From the NCBI GenBank assembly GCA_020431945.1, contig JAGQHH010000357.1, forward strand, positions 1-5,848: 5,848 nt of DNA. Direction: 5' to 3'. Below, piece after piece: positions 1 to 5,848 of the stretch. The first letter of the stretch is position 1. Each line of letters starts with the position of its first letter. Position numbers and translations under genes: made by a program. The notes beneath the pieces are model-generated. The model searched no databases, was not told the origin of the DNA, and saw only the letters and a list, made by a program, of their open reading frames with translations. The DNA comes from Cyanobacteria bacterium HKST-UBA02. GTDB taxonomy: Bacteria > Cyanobacteriota > Vampirovibrionia > Obscuribacterales > Obscuribacteraceae.

Positions 1-362
1 AGCCGGTCGATCTCGTCGTTGATGCTCGCTTCTTTTTCTATGAAAGTGTCTGTGGTGGGGATATAGGACTCTGGCTGGTAATAGTCGTAATAAGAGATGA
101 AGTATTCCACGGAGTTATCCGGGAAGAAGTCCCGCATCTCATTGACGAGCTGGGCTGCCAGGGTTTTGTTGTGAGCCAGCACCAGGGCGGGCTTCTGGGT
201 TTTTTCGATGACCCGGGCCATGGTCATGGTCTTACCGGATCCGGTCACCCCGAGCAGGGTCTGCCGGGGAAGACCTTCGCTTATCCCCCGGGACAGAAGC
301 CTGATTGCTTCAGGTTGATCGCCGGAGGGCGTTAATTCGGAGACGACCTTGAATTCGGGCAT
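1..362 (-). CDS. uvrB: UvrABC excinuclease subunit B, N-terminal part (runs off left edge)
   Basis: UvrB is the damage-verifying helicase-like subunit of bacterial nucleotide excision repair. UvrA loads it at lesions and it then recruits UvrC for incision. It acts in the cytoplasm on DNA. The visible 120 codons match the family start closely: SGDQPEAI near residues 13-20, the Walker A motif GVTGSGKT at 38-45, HNKTLAAQL at 64-72, and [12 protein letters not shown] at 91-102, where the beta-hairpin that inserts between the DNA strands begins. [11 protein letters not shown] follows at 105-115. The ATG at 362 is the only sensible start, because an in-frame TGA lies two codons upstream (366-368). 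The gene begins 10 bp after the tatA stop, with only a weak GAG-type ribosome site, so translational coupling to tatA is plausible. The C-terminal helicase and UvrC-binding regions lie outside the window. Identification is secure. Confidence 0.97.
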   Translation of the reverse strand, partial: MPEFKVVSELTPSGDQPEAIRLLSRGISEGLPRQTLLGVTGSGKTMTMARVIEKTQKPALVLAHNKTLAAQLVNEMRDFFPDNSVEYFISYYDYYQPESYIPTTDTFIEKEASINDEIDR

Positions 363-372
363 GTGTCAGAGC

Positions 373-612
373 TCAGCTCGAGACTGCCTCTTCTTCTTTC
401 TCGGAATTCTTTTTCTCGCCCTGTTTCTCGTCGCCTTTCTTCTCGGTCTCGTTGATGGCGGTGGAGACCTCGTCCTGGGCGTCAGTCAGAGCTTTCTTGA
501 AATTACCGATTCCCTGCCCGAGGGCGCGTCCGAGCTCAGGCAGCTTTTTGGGGCCGAAGAGGAGCAACGCCACCCCGGCAACTATGGCTATATCGACTGG
601 GCTATTCAGCAT
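373..612 (-). CDS. tatA: Sec-independent (twin-arginine) protein translocase subunit TatA
   Basis: TatA oligomerises in the cytoplasmic membrane to form the conduit through which TatC-bound folded precursors are exported. The 79-residue protein has the full family layout: a short N-terminus, one hydrophobic segment at about 7-20, the FG hinge at 19-20 followed by PKKLPELGRALG, an amphipathic helix to about residue 45, and a charged, disordered Lys/Glu tail ending at 79. Length and tail fit TatA better than the usually longer TatB, although the hinge sequence is shared by both families. The ATG at 612 is fixed by an excellent AGGAGG eight bases upstream. The 519-codon gene ends 44 bp upstream and uvrB starts 10 bp downstream, so the three are probably one transcript. 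No tatC or tatB is in the window, so partners must be encoded elsewhere. The acidic Asp7 sits where E. coli TatA has Gln8. Confidence 0.94.
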   Translation of the reverse strand: MLNSPVDIAIVAGVALLLFGPKKLPELGRALGQGIGNFKKALTDAQDEVSTAINETEKKGDEKQGEKKNSEKEEEAVSS

Positions 613-620
613 TTGCCAAC

Positions 621-626
621 CCTCCT
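621..626 (-). promoter_or_regulatory. Shine-Dalgarno site of tatA
   Basis: The minus strand reads AGGAGG followed by eight bases and then the tatA ATG at 612. This is a near-ideal ribosome binding site and decides the start codon. It is the only strong Shine-Dalgarno among the five genes here, which fits high translation of TatA relative to its neighbours on a shared transcript (inference). Confidence 0.85.
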
Positions 627-656
627 GGTTTTCAATACTGATCCTAACATACTCTC

Positions 657-2216
657 TTATTTTGCAGACTCGCTCTTGGGCTTCGGCGGCGTCTCTTCGA
701 GCAATCGCTTGAGCCTGGCCTCATTGAGATAATTCTCAAGGACGCCCTCCAGGGGGTGGGAATAGACCTTGTGGTGGGTCCGGTCGGCGAGCTCGGCGAT
801 GGTGGCTTGCATATAGACATGGTCGGGGATCAGCCCTTCCGGCTCCAGATGCTTGTCGATACTGGTAGCGTCGATGGGCATCCTGGGCTTGTTGTCCACG
901 AAATTGTCTTTGTTCATGTCGGCGATGAAACCGACATAATGATAGTCCGGATTGAGCCTCACCCACTTGATGTCGCTGGCCAGGAGCAGGTTATAGAAGA
1001 GCGCCACATGGGGATGATCGGGCTGTTGCTCGTTGTGGTCGATCCTGCCGGCGAAGACCGTGACCAGGCAGTTGGTGAAACTCTTGCCGATCTGATCGAG
1101 ATAGAGGGTGCCGTCTCTTTCCTGGAAGTATTCTTCGGACTCTTTCAGGGTGGCTACTTGCTGGGGCCAGTATTTCTCTTTCCTGGTGCCCACCACCTCG
1201 CCGTCCTTGGTTTTGACGTCTACATCGATGGTTCCGAAGGTGTTCAGGCGGGCCAGAGCAGCGGTCACTTCCGGGGCGTAGAATTGCTTCTGGATCTTGG
1301 GATCCACCGCGTAGCTCAGGGGAAACTCGCTGAGCTCTTCCCATGTGCCGTTGTCGTTCTCGTCGAAGAAGAGCACCCCGTCCGGAGTGGGAAGCCCGTG
1401 CTTGAGACGGGCGGCGCGATTGCGTCTGATTCCCGGCTGCCAGGCCAGCTTGCGGTAGTCGATCAAGCAACGTCCGGTGGCGGCGCTGCCCTGCCTGTAG
1501 TGCTGATTGATAAAGAGCTCTTTGGCGGTGCCCAGGATCGAGGGGCTGAGAAGCGAGCCCACCGGGCTCTCATAGAAAGCCATCCACCTGATGAAAGGAA
1601 GCTCTTCGGCGAATCTTGCCAGGGTGACCAGGGTGATATTCGCCGAGTCATGCCAGGCGACGATTCCGAAATTGCTTGCTTCGAGCCTGGTGGTCACCAG
1701 GGCTTTGATGGTCTTGCCCTGGTAATCGGCAGTATGACCCGAGGCGAAGAGGAGGACGTCTTTGAGGACGGTCTGGGAAATCTTGCCACGCTCATCCCAG
1801 GAACCGCCGGTATGAAACTTGGTGAGCCCGCCTCCGGGGAAGGCGAAACGCACTTCGGCGAAGCCGGACTGGGGGGCTCGAATCGAGAAGCGCAGCCCGC
1901 TGGCCTTACCGTGCCCGGGAAGCAGCACCACTATCGGTGCGCCACTCTTATAACGGGGCATGGTCGGATACGAGATGGTGACGGCAATTCGGCCGACCGA
2001 CTCGTCACTGCAATTGATATATGTGCTTACGGATTTCTCTGGTACCGCGGGCAGTTCTTTCATGCTCTCCGGCGGAAGCTCGGGTCTGGCTGCCGACCAT
2101 GCCGGTCCGGCTGAGCAGAGCAGAAGAATGAAAGCCATGAGAGTCCGGGCGATACTTGCCTGGCGGCTGGATCTCCGGGACTTGAAATTGTCGATTCGGG
2201 CGGCTCTCTTGCTCAT
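657..2216 (-). CDS. Exported protein of unknown function with alpha/beta-hydrolase-like outline
   Basis: I do not recognise a named family for this 519-residue protein. Residues 1-43 look like an export signal: a long arginine-rich n-region containing a twin arginine (14-15), a hydrophobic stretch at about 25-37 (LMAFILLL), and likely cleavage near AWSAA (39-43). The mature part resembles an alpha/beta hydrolase: strand and turn PIVVLLPGHG at 94-103 (oxyanion-type turn), FAFPGGG at 124-130, a strand-elbow-helix at 184-198 with WHDSAN at 188-193, strand and turn FYESPVG at 214-220, and a late AGRIDHNE (389-396) where the catalytic acid would fall. The elbow is not the usual GxSxG. Two calcium-loop-like stretches occur, at 285-290 (DENDNG) and 433-441. 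The C-terminal tail is helical and charged. The ATG at 2216 has no clear ribosome site; Met27 would remove the charged n-region and is less likely. The gene lies between glyS and tatA, 44 bp before the latter. The reading frame is sound, but the function is unassigned. Confidence 0.82.
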   Translation of the reverse strand: MSKRAARIDNFKSRRSSRQASIARTLMAFILLLCSAGPAWSAARPELPPESMKELPAVPEKSVSTYINCSDESVGRIAVTISYPTMPRYKSGAPIVVLLPGHGKASGLRFSIRAPQSGFAEVRFAFPGGGLTKFHTGGSWDERGKISQTVLKDVLLFASGHTADYQGKTIKALVTTRLEASNFGIVAWHDSANITLVTLARFAEELPFIRWMAFYESPVGSLLSPSILGTAKELFINQHYRQGSAATGRCLIDYRKLAWQPGIRRNRAARLKHGLPTPDGVLFFDENDNGTWEELSEFPLSYAVDPKIQKQFYAPEVTAALARLNTFGTIDVDVKTKDGEVVGTRKEKYWPQQVATLKESEEYFQERDGTLYLDQIGKSFTNCLVTVFAGRIDHNEQQPDHPHVALFYNLLLASDIKWVRLNPDYHYVGFIADMNKDNFVDNKPRMPIDATSIDKHLEPEGLIPDHVYMQATIAELADRTHHKVYSHPLEGVLENYLNEARLKRLLEETPPKPKSESAK

Positions 2217-2261
2217 AAGCTGGTTGTTAGGTTATCAGCTATGACGCTCGCGAAGCTGCCT

Positions 2262-2277
2262 GGTTTCCTTAGAAACC
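2262..2277. repeat. Perfect 6-bp inverted repeat with tetraloop in the glyS/519-codon gene gap
   Basis: GGTTTC, a four-base loop CTTA, and GAAACC form a perfect hairpin 46 bases upstream of the 519-codon gene and about 88 bases downstream of the glyS stop. Neither strand has a T-run directly after it, so it is not a standard intrinsic terminator. It could be an RNA processing or stability element between two parts of a transcript, a small operator, or chance. The rest of the 148-bp gap (2217-2364) shows no convincing promoter or RNA gene. Confidence 0.35.
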
Positions 2278-2364
2278 GCCCCAAGAGCGAGATCCGCCGG
2301 CAAATCGGCATCTCTTCCAGGTTTTAGGAGCATGAAATTTAAGTAATAGCCTTAATAACGACTT

Positions 2365-4530
2365 TCAGGACGGCAGGAGGGGCTGCAAGCGGGTGAAATC
2401 CGCCAGATGCTCGAAGCCCGCATAGACGTTCTTGAGGATACCGTGCCGGAGAAGGCGCTTGCCCTCATCTTCGTCGTTGACCATGACTTTCTCGAAGAAG
2501 GTGTCCACCGGAGCCGAAAGAGGTTTGAGGCTGTCGATCAGGTGTCTGTACTGGTCGATGCCGGTGGGCTCGAAACTATCGAGCTCGGGTTTGATCTCTT
2601 TGTACTTGCTCCAGAGATTCTTCTCGGCTTCCTGGCTGATTTTCGATTCATCAACGGCAGTGGGCGAGTCGGGCTTGAGGATATTGCCCAGCCTGACTCC
2701 GGCCCGGACGAGGTCGAAAGAGCTGTCGCCTTCGATGAGCTCTTCCAGGGCTTTCAGCCGGATCGCCGTATTGGCGACACCGGTCATGGGTCGGCCGCTG
2801 CTCATCACCGCATCGATGATCTCCCGGCGGTGACCGGACTCGAGAAGACGGGCTCGCAGCCGCTGGCTGAGGAATTCCACCAGGTCGGCCCGGGTGGCTT
2901 CCCGATCGAACTCCTTTTTCGACTTGCGACCGGCGACCATGGGCTCGAATCGGTCCAGGAGCTCGTCTATAAGAGCTTCGAGATCCAGAGGTTGCTCTCT
3001 TAGAGACCCGTCCATGAGGATGTCGATCAGTCCCTGGGCATTCCTTCTGAGAGCGAAGGGATCGCTCGAGCCGGAGGGCCGTTTGCCCAGGCAGAACAGA
3101 CCGGTGACATGGTCGAGCTTGTCGAGAACCGCTGCCAGGGCGCCCACCATGTCGCCGGGCAGTCCGTCGTCATTGTGGCGGGGCGAATAGTGGCTGGCGA
3201 TGGCGGTGACCACCTGCTCCGGCATTCCTTCGAGCTCGGCGTACCAGGCGCCTACATAGCCCTGCAACTCCGGCAGCTCGCCGACCAGATTGGTGACCAG
3301 GTCCAGCTTGCAGAGTTTCATGGTCTCTTCGAGACAGACCGAATGTTTGGAGTCCAACCCCAGTTGTTTGGAAACAGAGGCGGCAAGCTCGACCAGCCGG
3401 TCGCGTTTGTCCAGGTAGCTGCCCAGACCGTGCTGGTAGGTGAGCTGACCCAGAGCTTCCAGTCGCTCGGTGAGCTTGATCTTCTGATCGTCGAAATAGA
3501 AGAATTTACCGTCGGCGAGACGGGCTTTTAGAACTCGCTCATTGCCCTGGCGAATGGTTTGCTGGGCTGCATCCACGTCGTTGTTGGCGACGGTTATGAA
3601 ATGAGGGAGTAGATTGTTGGCGGTGGCGCTCTGATGATCGCCGCTGCCGCCGCACCGTTCCACCGGGAAGTATCGCTGGTGGTGCACCATGATCGTCTCG
3701 AGAAGCTTGTCGGGAAGAGCCAGGTAATCATCGGAGAAATTGCCCATGAGCGCCCGGGGCCATTCGGTGATGTTCACCACTTCATCAAGGAGGGCTCCAC
3801 TGGCAAGGCGGCCGGCTTCTCCTTTCACCGAAGCAGCCAGGCTCACCACCTGCTCTTCGATGAGCTTTCTGCGCTTCTCCGGATCCACCAGGACTTTGCT
3901 TTTTTCCAGGCTCTGCTCGTAATCATCCGGTGAGGCCAGGTCGATGGGCGCCGGGGCGAGGATCCGGTGTCCGTGCGTGGTTCGTCCGGCTTCGATATTC
4001 TCCATCTTGAAGGGCACCACTTCCCGGTCCAGAAGCGATACCAGCCAGCGAATCGGCCGGGAGAATTTCAAGCTGGAGTCTCCCCAGCGCATCAGTCTCT
4101 CGCCTGATATCTGGGCGATCACCGGCGGCACTATCTCGCTGAGCAGATGGGAGGTCTCTTTCCCTTTGATAAGCAGGTTGGCCACCATATATTCGGTGCC
4201 GCCGATATTCTCTTTCTCGAGCTTCTCGACAGGCAGTCCGCTCTTGTCGGCGAACCCCAGAAGTGCCTTGTTGGGCTTGCCTTCGCCATCGAAACAACGA
4301 TCCACCGGGGGACCCTTGCGTTTTTCCTCTCTATCAGGCTGTCGTTCGGGGAGCCCTTCGACAACGGCGGTGAGGCGGCGGGGTGTGGCCAGGGTCTTGA
4401 TCTCCCCGGGCTCGATACCGTGCTCGCCGAGCGCTTTGCCGAGCAAATCGGCCAGTCTTCTTCGCGCCTCCGGTATATGTCCGGCAGGCAGCTCTTCGGT
4501 CCCAATCTCTAACAAGTATGTATGGCTCAT
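2365..4530 (-). CDS. glyS: Glycyl-tRNA synthetase beta subunit
   Basis: This is the beta subunit of the alpha2beta2-type bacterial glycyl-tRNA synthetase. The alpha subunit (glyQ) carries the class II catalytic core; the beta subunit supplies tRNA recognition and is required for charging tRNA-Gly in the cytoplasm. The 721-residue protein is complete. Family landmarks include LLEIGTEELP (6-15), TPRRL (49-53), SLKFSRPIRW (153-162), TEWPRALMGNF (255-265), HHQRYFPV (283-290), LADGKFFYFDD (338-348), the HD-type region with KLDHVTGLF (471-479) and SDPFALRRNAQGL (489-501), and a C-terminal anticodon-binding-like helical region with RAGVRLGNIL (609-618). Length is near the usual 690-720. A small polar insert follows HHQRYFPV at about 292-307. 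The start is fixed: the only in-frame codons between it and an upstream TAA (4543-4545) are not start codons. There is no Shine-Dalgarno. No glyQ is adjacent; the upstream neighbour is divergent. Confidence 0.97.
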   Translation of the reverse strand: MSHTYLLEIGTEELPAGHIPEARRRLADLLGKALGEHGIEPGEIKTLATPRRLTAVVEGLPERQPDREEKRKGPPVDRCFDGEGKPNKALLGFADKSGLPVEKLEKENIGGTEYMVANLLIKGKETSHLLSEIVPPVIAQISGERLMRWGDSSLKFSRPIRWLVSLLDREVVPFKMENIEAGRTTHGHRILAPAPIDLASPDDYEQSLEKSKVLVDPEKRRKLIEEQVVSLAASVKGEAGRLASGALLDEVVNITEWPRALMGNFSDDYLALPDKLLETIMVHHQRYFPVERCGGSGDHQSATANNLLPHFITVANNDVDAAQQTIRQGNERVLKARLADGKFFYFDDQKIKLTERLEALGQLTYQHGLGSYLDKRDRLVELAASVSKQLGLDSKHSVCLEETMKLCKLDLVTNLVGELPELQGYVGAWYAELEGMPEQVVTAIASHYSPRHNDDGLPGDMVGALAAVLDKLDHVTGLFCLGKRPSGSSDPFALRRNAQGLIDILMDGSLREQPLDLEALIDELLDRFEPMVAGRKSKKEFDREATRADLVEFLSQRLRARLLESGHRREIIDAVMSSGRPMTGVANTAIRLKALEELIEGDSSFDLVRAGVRLGNILKPDSPTAVDESKISQEAEKNLWSKYKEIKPELDSFEPTGIDQYRHLIDSLKPLSAPVDTFFEKVMVNDEDEGKRLLRHGILKNVYAGFEHLADFTRLQPLLPS

Positions 4531-4536
4531 TGCCAG

Positions 4537-4565
4537 ATTATATTAGGTAAGGGAAAAATTAACAG
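4537..4565 (-). promoter_or_regulatory. Putative glyS promoter, placed for a leaderless transcript
   Basis: On the minus strand a perfect TATAAT occupies 4542 to 4537, and a weak -35 candidate, CTGTTA, lies at 4565 to 4560 with a 17-bp spacer. Only six bases separate the -10 box from the glyS ATG at 4530. The usual initiation distance of about seven bases would therefore put the first transcribed base at or next to the A of the ATG. The lack of any Shine-Dalgarno upstream of the ATG agrees with a leaderless mRNA. The -35 match is poor, and a -10-like hexamer can occur by chance in this AT-rich patch. Confidence 0.5.
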
Positions 4566-4608
4566 ACGGTTGGTGGTCTCAATCCGCCTTCCGATACTAA
4601 ATGGTACT

Positions 4609-4627
4609 CAACTAGTGTTCTCAGTTG
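4609..4627. repeat. Small dyad in the divergent intergenic region
   Basis: CAACT and AGTTG flank a nine-base centre between the two divergent promoters. It could be a regulator half-site pair, but five-base arms are within chance expectation. The remainder of the 4531-4775 intergenic region, apart from the two promoter candidates, shows no tRNA, riboswitch or open frame I can support. Confidence 0.2.
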
Positions 4628-4710
4628 TTGAAAACTCGTGACATGCCCCATATGCGGTGTCGATCCGGGGTTCTAAAGGGAAACGGGAGATTGCCCGAAG
4701 TTGCAAATTT

Positions 4711-4739
4711 TGGACACGGGCGAGAAGTTGACTTATGAT
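4711..4739 (+). promoter_or_regulatory. Sigma70-type promoter of the WG-repeat lipoprotein gene
   Basis: TGGACA at 4711-4716 matches the -35 consensus at five of six positions. After an optimal 17-bp spacer, TATGAT at 4734-4739 matches the -10 at five of six. Initiation would fall near 4746, giving a leader of about 30 bases before the ATG at 4776. No good Shine-Dalgarno is visible in that leader. The spacing and match quality make this the best promoter candidate in the window. Confidence 0.65.
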
Positions 4740-4775
4740 AGAACTCTGAAAGTCCTACTTACTAGATGACAATCT

Positions 4776-5848
4776 ATGCATAAGCGACCGGCAACTTATC
4801 TTTTTACCAGCGTTCTCCTCTCCGCCCTTCTTTTCAGCGGCTGCGTGAAGCACAACGAAGACGATCTGGCAGTGCTCGAAGAGAAAGGACCCAAGTGGGG
4901 GTTCATCGATCACAGCGGCAAATTTGTCTTGAAGCCGCAGTTCCGCAGGGTCAAGAACTTCACGGAAGGTCTTGCCGCTGCCGACCTCCATGCACGCTGG
5001 GGCTATATCAACAGGGACGGCGAGTTTGTAATCCAGAGGGATTACGAGGACGTCAAGGAATTCTCGGCCGGTCTAGCGGCGGTGGAAAAAGAGAGTCTCT
5101 GGGGCGCCATCGACAAGAATGGCGCTATCAAGCTGCCGATCAAATATCTCGATGTCGGGGTCGCCCACGAAGTCAATCCCGACGCCGAAGACCATGCCGT
5201 GCTCCTGCCCTACAAAGAAGAGAGCGGCAAATGGGGCTTCAAGGATTTCGGACCTCATGGCAAAGGCGATATCGATCCGAAATATATGGATGTCAAATAT
5301 TTCAACGATGGTCTCTGCCCGGTTAGCAACGGCAATCTCTGGGGCTATATCGACAATACCGGCACCCTGGTTATCGATTACAAATTCCTGACAGCCACCC
5401 CTTTCAAGAATCGGGTGGCTGAATGCCAGATGGGCGATGACTTCCTCTGGGTTGACCAGATCGGTACCATGGCGGAGAAGTCCAGACTGGACAGCAATTT
5501 CCTCTTCTTCGACGGTCTCGCCCTTCAGCAGAAGCGCGGCAAATTCGTCTATATCAACCGCACCGGCAAGCGCGCCTTCAAGAAAAAATTCCGTTTCGCC
5601 GACAATTTCTCCGAGGGGCTTGCTGTGGTGCAGCCCATCGATTCGGATAAGCGCGGCTTCATTGACAAGCGCGGCGAGGTCGTCATCCAGCCTATCTATG
5701 ATGATGCCAGAGGCTTCTCCGAGCAGCTCGCGGCGGTGAAAGTCGATCCCGATGAGTTCTTCAAGACGTATAAAGACGACGGCACTCCGAAAGTGCCCAA
5801 GAAGCCCGAGCCCAAGCCGGTCAGCGAGGAAGAGGAAGAAGACGAGGG
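4776..5848 (+). CDS. WG-repeat lipoprotein, C-terminus beyond right edge
   Basis: The visible 357 codons begin with a lipoprotein-type signal: basic MHKR, a hydrophobic stretch at 8-20, and a lipobox-like FSGC with the candidate lipidated cysteine at 23 (Phe at -3 is tolerated but not typical). From about residue 40 to 322 the protein consists of roughly 33-44-residue WG repeats (the WG_beta_rep type), each reading approximately WGfId..G..vI.p.yd.v..FseGLa.V. Clear WG pairs start at 41, 75, 109, 153 and 189. Three later units, near 224, 257 and 293, keep the pattern but lose the tryptophan-glycine pair. After 322 comes a Lys/Pro-rich linker and then an acidic run at 351-357 that continues off the window. 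WG repeats are thought to form beta-rich ligand- or protein-binding surfaces; no ligand or enzymatic role can be assigned here. The ATG at 4776 is chosen because it gives a complete signal sequence. The gene is divergent from glyS and has its own promoter. Confidence 0.9.
   Translation, partial: MHKRPATYLFTSVLLSALLFSGCVKHNEDDLAVLEEKGPKWGFIDHSGKFVLKPQFRRVKNFTEGLAAADLHARWGYINRDGEFVIQRDYEDVKEFSAGLAAVEKESLWGAIDKNGAIKLPIKYLDVGVAHEVNPDAEDHAVLLPYKEESGKWGFKDFGPHGKGDIDPKYMDVKYFNDGLCPVSNGNLWGYIDNTGTLVIDYKFLTATPFKNRVAECQMGDDFLWVDQIGTMAEKSRLDSNFLFFDGLALQQKRGKFVYINRTGKRAFKKKFRFADNFSEGLAVVQPIDSDKRGFIDKRGEVVIQPIYDDARGFSEQLAAVKVDPDEFFKTYKDDGTPKVPKKPEPKPVSEEEEEDE

Noticed and set aside
349..732. A 127-codon plus-strand frame with a hydrophobic start, over tatA and flanking regions
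   Set aside because: It lies antisense to tatA and the end of the 519-codon gene. The apparent membrane segment is the reverse complement of the Lys/Glu tail codons of tatA.
756..2114. A 452-codon open frame on the plus strand opposite the 519-codon gene
   Set aside because: It is antisense to a gene with a signal sequence and coherent fold-like motifs. Its own translation is low-complexity Gly/Val/Glu-rich and shows no family motif. It is a shadow of GC-biased codon use.
2100..2140. Possible lipobox (LLLC) in the leader of the 519-residue protein
   Set aside because: The residue before the cysteine is leucine rather than Gly/Ala/Ser, and a better signal-peptidase I type cleavage zone follows at 39-43.
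2332..2346. ATG preceded by AGGAG on the plus strand
   Set aside because: It encodes only four codons before a TAA, and the ribosome site is too close to the ATG. It is chance.
2407..3003. A 198-codon plus-strand frame within glyS
   Set aside because: It is fully antisense to well-conserved glyS sequence, with no start signal and no recognisable domain.
4640..4700. GC-rich short stems (CCCC/GGGG and CGGG/CCCG) and a tRNA T-arm-like stretch in the divergent intergenic region
   Set aside because: No cloverleaf can be drawn on either strand, the stems are only four base pairs, and no T-run follows. There is not enough for an RNA gene or terminator.
4728..4733. TTGACT as a -35 box
   Set aside because: No -10-like hexamer lies 16-18 bp downstream. 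The overlapping TGGACA/TATGAT pair has ideal spacing and explains the region better.
4755..4991. A 78-codon minus-strand frame over the start of the WG-repeat gene
   Set aside because: It overlaps the signal peptide and first repeat of a convincing gene and covers that gene's leader. It has no motif of its own.

Overview
The window looks like ordinary chromosomal DNA from a Gram-negative-type (two-membrane) bacterium. It is moderately GC-rich and carries housekeeping genes plus two exported proteins. Three features fit a cyanobacteria-related lineage such as the non-photosynthetic Vampirovibrionia/Melainabacteria: a TatA with the FGPKKLPELGR hinge, a tetrameric-type GlyRS beta subunit with no adjacent alpha-subunit gene, and a WG-repeat lipoprotein. 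That taxonomic guess is inference and weakly supported. I see no mobile element, CRISPR array, rRNA or tRNA.

Minus strand, read from about 4530 down to 1: glyS (glycyl-tRNA synthetase beta subunit, complete), a 148-bp gap with a small perfect hairpin, a 519-codon gene for an exported protein of unknown function with an alpha/beta-hydrolase-like outline, tatA (Tat translocase subunit, complete, strong Shine-Dalgarno), and the first 120 codons of uvrB (nucleotide excision repair), which runs off the left edge. The last three genes lie 44 and 10 bp apart and look co-transcribed. Whether glyS belongs to the same transcript is unclear.

Plus strand, 4776 to the right edge: a probable outer-envelope lipoprotein made of about eight WG-type repeats. 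It is divergent from glyS across a 245-bp intergenic region and is open at the window end. That region contains a good sigma70-type promoter for the WG gene (TGGACA, 17 bp, TATGAT). It also holds a perfect TATAAT facing glyS, placed so that transcription would begin at or next to the glyS start codon, which suggests a leaderless mRNA.

The genes do not form one obvious pathway: translation (glyS), protein export (tatA), DNA repair (uvrB) and two exported proteins. The most plausible functional link is that the 519-residue protein, encoded just before tatA, has a long arginine-rich leader with a twin arginine and might use the Tat system. The items most worth a second look are the leaderless glyS start, the non-canonical nucleophile elbow and calcium-loop-like motifs in the 519-residue protein, and the progressive loss of the WG signature along the lipoprotein. 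I found nothing that amounts to a clearly new multi-gene system.
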